Shown: positions 7,978-14,481 of the stretch, one piece after another
Layout of the letters: the number at the start of each line of letters is the position of its first letter
Numbering within the stretch: position 1 is the first letter of the stretch
Virus record (IMG/VR): IMGVR_UViG_3300050821_017219
Coordinates: 1 to 64,000 of that record
Direction: 5' to 3' (one strand)
DNA length: 64,000 bases
DNA from: a virus
Position numbers and translations under genes: made by a program
The notes under the pieces: model-generated
Databases searched by the model: none
What the model was told of the DNA's origin: nothing
Seen by the model: the letters and a program-made list of their open reading frames with translations, nothing else

Positions 7978-8228
7978 GTCGTTGTGGAGACGAAACTGAG
8001 ACGTCGCCGTCGCGGAAAAATTGGCGGCAAGCAGCCTCTGCAGCTAGCCTTAGGCTGCTTTTCATTTTCGGCGGTTGGCTCTTCGACGCGGGGGTTGCTC
8101 TGATGGCACTCTCGTTCAGCGCAGAGTGGGAGAAGACGAGGCGAAGTCATGCGACGTGGCATCAGAAAAGCGAATTCGATCGCCGTTACGTCTTCAAGAA
8201 TCCGAAGCCTCGTCATGACGTCAATTAG
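7974..8228 (+). CDS. Small membrane protein (84 aa)
   Basis: Residues 26-48 (LRLLFIFGGWLFDAGVALMA) form one predicted membrane segment between polar, charged ends. ATGA overlap with the preceding gene. Function unknown. Confidence 0.5.
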   Translation: MSRCGDETETSPSRKNWRQAASAASLRLLFIFGGWLFDAGVALMALSFSAEWEKTRRSHATWHQKSEFDRRYVFKNPKPRHDVN

Positions 8229-8778
8229 TCTCGCAGCGACGGCTTGTGGCGGCGCGCCGTTTCAGCTTGGCGTTGTGTATGATGGTGGTGTCGTCGGAGA
8301 CGATGTCGTTACGGCTGACGTCGTGTCGGATTCAATCGTCGTCGATGCCGGTCGAGACGTGAAGCTGGCGTTGCGTCATGACAGCGGCGCTGAAGCTAAC
8401 GTTTTCATTGAAGCTGACGTCGATGCTTCGATTGATTCTTCTTTCATTGACGTCATTGATATCGACGTCATCGATGCGAAGAAAGAAGCCGAAGCTGACG
8501 TCGCTATCGAAGCTGCGCCTGTATGCACGCCAGTGACACCCGTAGCGACTATTTGTGGATCAAACCAAGCCGTCGTCTCGGCGCCGCAGTCTTACTGCTG
8601 GTTGACGGGTCTCGGCGGTACATCCACCAGTGGCGAAGCGCGCGCGATGCCGCAAGGGTGCCGCTGCCAAGAGACGTACGACTGCGGCTGCTTGCTGGCG
8701 GCGGGAATCTCATGCGGTGCGGCAATGGCGTTGCATTGTGGTTTGAGCAACGGAATCGTCGTAGTGAGTTGCACATGA
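8149..8778 (+). CDS. Asp-rich, Cys-rich putative lipoprotein
   Basis: The signal region SSRIRSLVMTSISLAATAC ends in a lipobox-like ATAC followed by GG, so the mature protein is probably lipid-anchored. It then has an Asp/Val/Ala-rich low-complexity stretch and a C-terminal domain with about ten cysteines in close spacing (CRCQ, CGC), typical of disulfide-bonded extracellular modules. The start is unsure: ATG 8149 gives an Arg-containing n-region but overlaps the upstream gene by 80 bases, while ATG 8215 overlaps by only 14 but leaves a ten-residue signal. First of six lipoproteins in this cassette. Confidence 0.55.
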   Translation: MRRGIRKANSIAVTSSRIRSLVMTSISLAATACGGAPFQLGVVYDGGVVGDDVVTADVVSDSIVVDAGRDVKLALRHDSGAEANVFIEADVDASIDSSFIDVIDIDVIDAKKEAEADVAIEAAPVCTPVTPVATICGSNQAVVSAPQSYCWLTGLGGTSTSGEARAMPQGCRCQETYDCGCLLAAGISCGAAMALHCGLSNGIVVVSCT

Positions 8779-9053
8779 AGAAAAAAGACGATTTCTCCGC
8801 GCAGTGCGAAGCGCTGGGGGGCTTCATGACCCTCCCCGAACGCATCGCCGTGCTTCGCGAGATCGCGTCCTATTACGCCGTCGGGCCGAATCGCGCGCAT
8901 CGACGCCGTGATGTCGTGCGACTCGCCAGGGCCGTCCTCGCGCTGACAGACTTCGTTACCGAAGCCGAACGTCGCGAGCGAGCTGCGTTTCGCGTCCAAT
9001 TAGACGACGTCCTCGACGCGCTCGACCGCGCCCTGGCGAAGGAGAGTAAGTGA
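8775..9053 (+). CDS. Hypothetical helical protein (92 aa)
   Basis: ATGA overlap with the lipoprotein gene. Basic start, then long amphipathic helices. Probably cytoplasmic; no family recognised. Confidence 0.55.
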   Translation: MKKKDDFSAQCEALGGFMTLPERIAVLREIASYYAVGPNRAHRRRDVVRLARAVLALTDFVTEAERRERAAFRVQLDDVLDALDRALAKESK

Positions 9054-9235
9054 TGACCACCAGATATGACCGGGCCGACAGGAGTAGAGCTCGCATGGCT
9101 CTACGGTGTAGCCTCTCTGTCGGCGCGCGCATTGCGGAACTGGAGCGCACCGTCGACGTGCTCAGGAACCTGTCGCTACCGGAGGGCCGCGCTGCGTTCG
9201 TTCAGCTCGGCCCGGCGAAGGAGCAGAAGACGTGA
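9053..9235 (+). CDS. Small helical protein (60 aa)
   Basis: The ATG at 9053 directly follows the preceding stop (TGATG) after a GGAGAG site; a GTG at 9050 is an alternative. Residues 24-45 (VGARIAELERTVDVLRNLSL) are helical with coiled-coil character. Confidence 0.5.
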   Translation: MTTRYDRADRSRARMALRCSLSVGARIAELERTVDVLRNLSLPEGRAAFVQLGPAKEQKT

Positions 9236-9744
9236 CCGACTCAGTAGAACGCGACGTGCAATGTCAGGCGTGCGGCCGATGGCACCCGAGAGAGCGCGCT
9301 TGCCAGGTGAGCACCGAAGATCTGCTGAAGCGCGCAGCCCTGGCAGAGAGCGCGAAGCCTCCGGCGTCGGCGGAGACGGACATACTCGGGCTACAGCTTG
9401 CCGAAATCGCGAGACTCAGTGCCGCGCTGGACGCAGAGCGCGCCGCGCACGAAGCGACGAAGCACAAGGCCGCCGCCGACCTCTCCGAGGCGCACCGACT
9501 CTACGCGCGAGGGATGGGCGAGCTGCGCGCGGACGTCGAGCGCCTCACCCGAGAACGCGACGAATCGCGTTCGGAACTCGCGAACGTGAAGATGGGCGCG
9601 AACGAACTACATCACGAAGTGCAGCGACTCACCCGGAAGCTGGCGGAGATGCGGAAGCTGCTTGAGTGTTGGGTGGACCACGGCGGGGCTCTCGATCTGT
9701 GGGATGACACGCGCGCCGCGCTCGCGCGGCGGAGCGGCAAGTGA
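9232..9744 (+). CDS. Coiled-coil protein with N-terminal CxxC
   Basis: A 170-residue protein that starts at a GTGA overlap. The N-terminus has CQACGRWHPRERAC, a compact Cys/His knuckle. Residues 45-145 are a long, highly charged coiled coil (ERLTRERDESRSELANVK) and the C-terminus is short and aromatic. It resembles small structural or scaffold-like proteins; no named family. Confidence 0.6.
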   Translation: MTDSVERDVQCQACGRWHPRERACQVSTEDLLKRAALAESAKPPASAETDILGLQLAEIARLSAALDAERAAHEATKHKAAADLSEAHRLYARGMGELRADVERLTRERDESRSELANVKMGANELHHEVQRLTRKLAEMRKLLECWVDHGGALDLWDDTRAALARRSGK

Positions 9745-9762
9745 ACAACGGAAGGACTGACC

Positions 9763-10620
9763 ATGAAACTCATCGCAATACTCGCACTCACGCTCGTAGC
9801 GTGTGGATCCTCGACGTCGCCAACCGATGGGGAGGTAGCGTCACAGGCCTCGGCCTCGTCGTGCTTTTGCGGAGGGCGCATCGTCGCGTGCTACGACTGT
9901 CCGCCATACCATTCGGCACCCGCTGGCACGCCGAGCAACATCCATCAGTGGCTATCCATGCAACAGACGCCGCCGGACACCTATAATGGTCAGCCGACGC
10001 AGGTCCCGCAAATGTGGAAATTCGTGTACGCGGAAATGACCGTGCCTCCAGTTCCGCCAACCGGTGGCGACCATGAGGTCGGGTACTGGGCGAGTATCCA
10101 TTCTTTCGATGGCACGTTTATCGTCCAGCCGTTCATCCAGTTCGGATCGCGTTGGGACTGTCAACCGCATCCGAGCGATGGCTGGTACATGATGGCCTAC
10201 GCGCTCGACAACCGCACCACTGCTTCCTGCGGATCCGGCGCGGTCGCCGTCAACCCCGGCGATCTGATCACGTTCCAGATCACCCTGCTCTCCACCGACG
10301 GAGCCGATGATACGTGGGGGCTCTCCGCAGAGGACGTCAATTCGCGCGTTTTCGTCAGCAATACGCACGTCGCTCCGCGCGTGCCGAATATGCTCGATTT
10401 TTCCCAAGAATGGCTCAACGTGTCATGCGACGGCACGCCGTCGGCGACATTGAATTACATTTCGGCGCTGTCCGGTCCTGCGGACGCAACGATCGCTAGT
10501 GCGGCCTCCGCGATGAGCTTCTCGAAGGTCATTATCGACGACGGCACTTGCGGCCGTGATATATCGGCGGACCTGCAGTTCGGTATCCCAACGTTGGCGG
10601 AGGTCTGGTGGACACTCTGA
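9763..10620 (+). CDS. Putative lipoprotein, beta-sandwich-like
   Basis: A 285-residue protein with a clear lipoprotein signal (MKLIAILALTLVAC, lipobox LVAC then GSS). The mature region has six or more cysteines and alternating beta strands. The pattern YWASIHSFDGTFIVQPFIQFG ... GWYMMAYALDN ... VNPGDLITFQITL weakly recalls the jelly-roll of eqolisin (G1) glutamic peptidases, but the catalytic Gln/Glu cannot be assigned with confidence. A GGAAGGAC site precedes the ATG. Codon choice from here to 12.5 kb is less rich in GTC/GAC runs than in neighbouring genes, a sign of separate origin. Confidence 0.65.
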   Translation: MKLIAILALTLVACGSSTSPTDGEVASQASASSCFCGGRIVACYDCPPYHSAPAGTPSNIHQWLSMQQTPPDTYNGQPTQVPQMWKFVYAEMTVPPVPPTGGDHEVGYWASIHSFDGTFIVQPFIQFGSRWDCQPHPSDGWYMMAYALDNRTTASCGSGAVAVNPGDLITFQITLLSTDGADDTWGLSAEDVNSRVFVSNTHVAPRVPNMLDFSQEWLNVSCDGTPSATLNYISALSGPADATIASAASAMSFSKVIIDDGTCGRDISADLQFGIPTLAEVWWTL

Positions 10621-10775
10621 TAGTTGTGGTCGTAGTACTCGTCGTCTCCGTACTCTCGGGGTGCACATCGGAGACGGCGCCGCCGTGCCAGGAACCGGTG
10701 TGCTACCACACCTATCCGGCACCATGGGACGGGGGAGTGGTGACCGATGGTGGTGCACAAGATGGTCCGGACTAG
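10608..10775 (+). CDS. Short lipoprotein (55 aa)
   Basis: A GTG-started frame overlapping the end of the preceding gene by 13 bases. The n-region is followed by an extreme Val-rich core (LIVVVVVLVVSV) and a lipobox LSGC then TSE. The mature peptide is only about 37 residues, with two cysteines and a Gly/Asp-rich tail. The signal is strong for such a short frame. Confidence 0.6.
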   Translation: MDTLIVVVVVLVVSVLSGCTSETAPPCQEPVCYHTYPAPWDGGVVTDGGAQDGPD

Positions 10776-10801
10776 GACATTCAGCCCGCTAGGAGAACAT
10801 T

Positions 10802-11410
10802 ATGAAGTTATCAATCTGCGCTTTCACGCTCACCGCAGCATGCGGAAGTGTTTCCAACGCGTTCGCTAGTAACCGCATCGACTGCCCGAGCCAGACGAAC
10901 TGGTATGCTGCGGTGTTCTCGAACGATCTCGACAACAACGTACATGGTTCGGGAACGTTTAGTTGGGATCCGAAACTCGCCACTGCGCGTTTCGCCCCTG
11001 ACTCCATGTACGGGTTCGAGACTCCCACGTGCGATGTGAGCGGCAGTAACGAGTATTTCGTGTGGGGCAACGCTAGGCCGCCTGGCAGTTCGTGCCCCGC
11101 GAACGCTTCACTTTATATCGAGCAGTCGGTCACGGACACGTATGGGGTTGCATGGGCCTCCTACAACTGGGGGACGATCGTGACCGCGTCCGTTACCTCG
11201 CTTGACTTCGGATATGTATATTGCGGCTATTATTACGGAGCCGGTAACACGATTGAGAGGCACTTGGACTGCGTGACTCAATCATGCACGTCAAGCTTTG
11301 ATTGCGCGGTCGAGGACGGGTACGTCAACAATCCGCCGCCCATTCACGCGACGAGTCACTATTTTCTCGATTACCACTTGATTAGGGGCTGCAACGGAGG
11401 TTCGCTATGA
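10802..11410 (+). CDS. Secreted Cys-rich protein, probable lipoprotein
   Basis: A 202-residue protein after an AGGAGAAC ribosome-binding site. The signal MKLSICAFTLTAAC fits a lipobox (TAAC then GS); cleavage after AFA a few residues later would instead make a free secreted protein. Ten further Cys and many Tyr/Trp/Asn residues suggest a disulfide-bonded beta domain outside the cell. It overlaps the next lipoprotein by ATGA. Confidence 0.6.
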   Translation: MKLSICAFTLTAACGSVSNAFASNRIDCPSQTNWYAAVFSNDLDNNVHGSGTFSWDPKLATARFAPDSMYGFETPTCDVSGSNEYFVWGNARPPGSSCPANASLYIEQSVTDTYGVAWASYNWGTIVTASVTSLDFGYVYCGYYYGAGNTIERHLDCVTQSCTSSFDCAVEDGYVNNPPPIHATSHYFLDYHLIRGCNGGSL

Positions 11411-12477
11411 GAACGTCAATCATTGTACTGCCGTTCGCGCTCGTAGCGTGTAGCAGTCATCCAGAAACGCTACAGGACACGTCGCACCCTCGTGTCGAAC
11501 CTGAAGATTATCGTATGGCGGCCGGTGCGCTTACGTCCGACTCGGCCGGCTATATCGCCACGTACGGAGGGCTCATCGAGCCGCCAACGGCTAAGCAATA
11601 CGTGCTCACTGCTGTGGGCGACTCATTTGTCGAGGGGAACGAGGTCGACTTCGAGCCATTGCGTTATAGCGTTGGTCAACGCTGGAACGCCACGAACTTG
11701 TGTTCGTCTTCTGGCTACTGCGACATGCAAACGCTCTATAACCGCGCCAATCCTGGGTGGCACATCTACACGCGCACTGACGGCCGACTCGGTATTACTC
11801 GAAGCTCTCAGGCGCAGGTGTTCGGATTTGAGTTCAACGTCGCATTCAACATGGGGCCGCCGTACACGTTCGGCTGTCTTGGCACCGAGACTGGTACCCC
11901 TAGCGGGCACACGACGTGGTCCACTAACTGTATCTCCAACCGATCGCAAATCATCTGGCCGCTAGGTTTCCCGACTGCGTTCGTTGCGAACAACTTCATT
12001 GGCCCGAGTTCGCCCACGCGGTATATGACCCATGGATTTGACAACGTCGATGGCCACGACACCCCAGTGAATCTAGGGCTCAACGGCGAAAACTGCTCGT
12101 TCGTCAACCCGCCAACCGCCTGCACTTGGCAGCCACCGCAAGACCCGACCCACTACAATGATGGCCGCTGGCAGCTCTACCCTGGCACGTCCTCCGCTGG
12201 ATCGCAGATTGCGTACTTGGGTGTGGTCACGTCGGCCGTGCATTTTCTGTCCTCCCAAACAGGCACGCTGCAGAACGGCCCTACGGACTACGAGGCGTGG
12301 TCCGGAAGTCTAGGAGGCGGCGCCTGTCCGACGAATCTGGTCGCGACTCGTTCGTCCTTCACCGGCGCTACGCTGATCAGCGTGTTTACGGACCACTGGT
12401 TAGCCTCATCTGAGGCGGTCAACTGTAACTCGATCGGTAGCGGCTCATTCTGGCCAGTCATCGCCCCGCTACCCTAG
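11407..12477 (+). CDS. Large putative lipoprotein (356 aa)
   Basis: Signal MRTSIIVLPFALVAC with lipobox LVAC then SSH. The mature region is rich in Gly, Ser, Thr, Asn and aromatic residues with about ten cysteines, typical of a secreted beta-rich domain; no catalytic signature seen. Translationally coupled to the preceding gene, so these two surface proteins are probably made together. Confidence 0.65.
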   Translation: MRTSIIVLPFALVACSSHPETLQDTSHPRVEPEDYRMAAGALTSDSAGYIATYGGLIEPPTAKQYVLTAVGDSFVEGNEVDFEPLRYSVGQRWNATNLCSSSGYCDMQTLYNRANPGWHIYTRTDGRLGITRSSQAQVFGFEFNVAFNMGPPYTFGCLGTETGTPSGHTTWSTNCISNRSQIIWPLGFPTAFVANNFIGPSSPTRYMTHGFDNVDGHDTPVNLGLNGENCSFVNPPTACTWQPPQDPTHYNDGRWQLYPGTSSAGSQIAYLGVVTSAVHFLSSQTGTLQNGPTDYEAWSGSLGGGACPTNLVATRSSFTGATLISVFTDHWLASSEAVNCNSIGSGSFWPVIAPLP

Positions 12478-12507
12478 TCGGCTCAATAGCTCTAAATAAG
12501 GAAAGCC

Positions 12508-12735
12508 ATGAAACCGTCAATCGTCATTACCACGCTCGCTCTCGCCGCGTGCGGTAGCCGACCGCCGACGGCAATCATCGAAGAGCCGCCAGATCGCCTC
12601 GCTGCCGCCGGAACCGGTCTGCTACTCGAGCGGCGCGCCGCAGGACAGCTCGCGAATCATCACGGAGTGGGTGCTCACGCTCTAACTCGTATCGTCTCGT
12701 CTACGTCTCAAACGCCGCCAGCGCCAACGCGTTGA
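12508..12735 (+). CDS. Small lipoprotein (75 aa)
   Basis: Signal MKPSIVITTLALAAC with lipobox LAAC then GS, after a TAAGGAAA ribosome-binding site. The mature part is short, polar and Pro/Ala-rich. Could be a surface-exclusion or lysis-related lipoprotein, but nothing specific identifies it. Confidence 0.55.
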   Translation: MKPSIVITTLALAACGSRPPTAIIEEPPDRLAAAGTGLLLERRAAGQLANHHGVGAHALTRIVSSTSQTPPAPTR

Positions 12736-13166
12736 CGGCGTTTCTCTTTTGTGAAACGCTGAACCGTGTGACGACGCCGCCTGTTTCGCCGGTGACGCCC
12801 GACGAGCGTCTCGCAGCCATCTCAGGGAAACTCGACATAGTCATCCGCCATGTCGAGATCGATAGGCGTCTCGTCGACGGCTTCGACGACCGCATCGCGC
12901 GTCTGGAAGACGTCGCCAAAAAGCAAGCGGAAACGGCGAAGATGCTCGCCGACGCTGCGATGCGGTTGTCGATCGCGCGCGTCGCGAGCGTGCCGTCGCT
13001 GCGTATCTTGACGTTGCTCGTCATCGCCGCAGTTGCTGGAGGAGCAGCCGGCGGAGTCGCAGTAGCCGGCCGTCGTCAATCAAATTCGCCGCAAAATCAG
13101 ACGATACAGCCGACAAATCTGTCGTTGCCGACGCCGAATTTGTCGCTGTCACCGTCACAAAAGTGA
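12732..13166 (+). CDS. Coiled-coil protein with C-terminal TM
   Basis: A 144-residue protein. Residues 24-85 are helical and charged with coiled-coil spacing, residues 90-117 (LRILTLLVIAAVAGGAAGGV) form a membrane segment, and a Ser/Asn/Gln/Pro tail follows. The TTG at 12732 overlaps the preceding stop; a GTG at 12768 is an alternative start. The topology resembles the minus-strand gene at 22950-23366. A terminator hairpin overlaps its stop codon. Confidence 0.6.
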   Translation: MTAFLFCETLNRVTTPPVSPVTPDERLAAISGKLDIVIRHVEIDRRLVDGFDDRIARLEDVAKKQAETAKMLADAAMRLSIARVASVPSLRILTLLVIAAVAGGAAGGVAVAGRRQSNSPQNQTIQPTNLSLPTPNLSLSPSQK

Positions 13167-13190
13167 CGCGGGTGACAGCTGTGACTTTTT
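13147..13190 (+). terminator. Probable Rho-independent terminator
   Basis: TGTCACC (13147-13153) plus GTCAC pair with GTGAC plus GGTGACA (13063-independent arm at 13163-13177) around an AAAA loop, giving 12 pairs with a three-base bulge. A TTTTT run follows about eight bases later. It overlaps the stop codon of the preceding gene and separates the lipoprotein cassette from the fibre operon. Confidence 0.5.
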
Positions 13191-13195
13191 CGTGG

Positions 13196-13201
13196 TAGCC
13201 T
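13196..13201 (+). promoter_or_regulatory. -10-like TAGCCT abutting a start codon
   Basis: TAGCCT ends seven bases before the ATG at 13209, with no ribosome-binding site between. The position matches TAGACT/TACACT-type hexamers before 25452 (minus), 48635, 53707, 58523 and 59461. It would start transcription at or near the ATG. Confidence 0.4.
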
Positions 13202-13208
13202 TCGTCTA

Positions 13209-13610
13209 ATGCGCCCGCGACCCCCCGCTGACCCTCGGACGTTCGCTCGCCTCAGTTACACGACGCTTTTCGATCACGTCGTCCCGACAAGCGTCGTCAT
13301 TCCGACGCTATACGGCAAGCTCTACGCGATCAACGGTGCGGGAAACCTCCGCTTCTTGCTGCCACCGTCGTCGTTCCTCACGAAGGCGAACGGCCAGAAG
13401 GACACCTACCACGTCGGGTTCATCAACTGCGACGGCGCCAACCAAGTCAACATCGGGACGAGCGACGGCAAGCTGATCAACTTCTCGGGCGCCGACGTCA
13501 TCATCACCGCCGGAGAGCCGGGGGGGTTCGCCATCTGTTTTTGGGCGAACGACGCTGGAGTAGGCGGGGGTTGGGTCGCGATGCTCGGTTGCTGCGCGCC
13601 ACCGACGTAA
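13209..13610 (+). CDS. Hypothetical beta-rich protein (133 aa)
   Basis: First gene after the terminator and probable promoter, directly before the collagen-like fibre genes. Mainly beta strands and turns (SVVIPTLYGKLYAINGAGNLRF is the clearest stretch), C-terminal GWVAMLGCC. Probably a virion or fibre-associated protein by position; no family recognised. Confidence 0.55.
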   Translation: MRPRPPADPRTFARLSYTTLFDHVVPTSVVIPTLYGKLYAINGAGNLRFLLPPSSFLTKANGQKDTYHVGFINCDGANQVNIGTSDGKLINFSGADVIITAGEPGGFAICFWANDAGVGGGWVAMLGCCAPPT

Positions 13611-13655
13611 TTCTGCGAATTTGAAACAAATCCGCAAACATTCAAGGAATCAACG

Positions 13656-14249
13656 ATGAAATCGACACTTCTTGTTCGCCGTGCGCGTGTTTCGATCTCC
13701 TACGAGCCGCAGTCGGGGGCGACCGGCGCAACAGGATCGCCGGGGGGTGCAACCGGAGCAACCGGCGCAGCGGGCTCACCTGGAGGAGCAACAGGCGCAA
13801 CGGGAGCCGCAGGCGGAGGGGCGATCGTCAACTTCGCCTCCTTCTTCGCGCTCATGCCCGGCGACAACGCGTCGACCATCGCCGTAGGCGCGGCGATTCA
13901 GTTTCCGCAAACCGGACCGACGGCCGGGCTCTCCCCGCCGACGCGCGCTTCAGCATCGACGTTTACTCTCCCAAACGTCGGCGTCTACGAAGTCACGTGG
14001 CAGGCGAGCATCACCGAAGCCGGACAGCTGCAGCTCGCGCTCGCTGGGGTCGGTCTGGCCAGCACAGTCGTTGGTCGAGCAACGGGCACCAACCAGATCT
14101 TCGGATCGACCATCATCAACAACCTCGTCGCTGGTCAAGTTCTGTCGGTCATCAATCCGGCCGGCAACTCAACGGCGTTGACGATGACGGTCATTGCCGG
14201 AGGAACGCATTCGGTTTCGGCGACGCTGAGCATCAAACAGCTGTCGTAA
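13656..14249 (+). CDS. Collagen-like fibre with TNF/BclA-like head
   Basis: A 197-residue protein. The N-terminal tag STLLVRRARVSIS is shared with three other fibre genes here. Residues 21-56 are Gly-X-Thr/Gly-X-Y collagen repeats. Residues 58-197 form a beta-rich head whose FTLPNVGVYEVTWQASI segment and following strands resemble the C-terminal trimeric (TNF/C1q-like) domain of BclA spore-filament proteins. Trimeric spikes or fibres of this type contact host surfaces. Domain assignment is from pattern resemblance only. Confidence 0.75.
   Translation: MKSTLLVRRARVSISYEPQSGATGATGSPGGATGATGAAGSPGGATGATGAAGGGAIVNFASFFALMPGDNASTIAVGAAIQFPQTGPTAGLSPPTRASASTFTLPNVGVYEVTWQASITEAGQLQLALAGVGLASTVVGRATGTNQIFGSTIINNLVAGQVLSVINPAGNSTALTMTVIAGGTHSVSATLSIKQLS
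13716..13823 (+). repeat. Collagen-like GXY coding repeat
   Basis: Codons for about twelve Gly-X-Y triplets dominated by Gly-Ala-Thr, encoded by mixed synonymous codons, so the repetition is in the protein more than in the DNA. Confidence 0.8.
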
Positions 14250-14274
14250 ATTCAAAGACGTATCTAAAACGCCG

Positions 14275-14481
14275 ATGAATTTGTCGAGACAAACGCAGCT
14301 TCTCGTCGATCAGGCGAACACCATCAAGGCCGCCTACGACGATCTACTGCAACAAATCAGACGAGATGGCCGCTTCGACTTCAGCGCGGCAGTAAAAGCC
14401 GCCGACGTGGAGATGCGCTGGAAGATAGCGCGACTCGCCGCACTAGAGGCTATCGCCAAAGACGCCGAGATAGAGGTTTGA
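14275..14481 (+). CDS. Small helical protein (68 aa)
   Basis: A charged, fully helical protein between two fibre genes; the next gene starts at the base after its stop. Possibly a fibre chaperone or connector by position only. Confidence 0.5.
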   Translation: MNLSRQTQLLVDQANTIKAAYDDLLQQIRRDGRFDFSAAVKAADVEMRWKIARLAALEAIAKDAEIEV

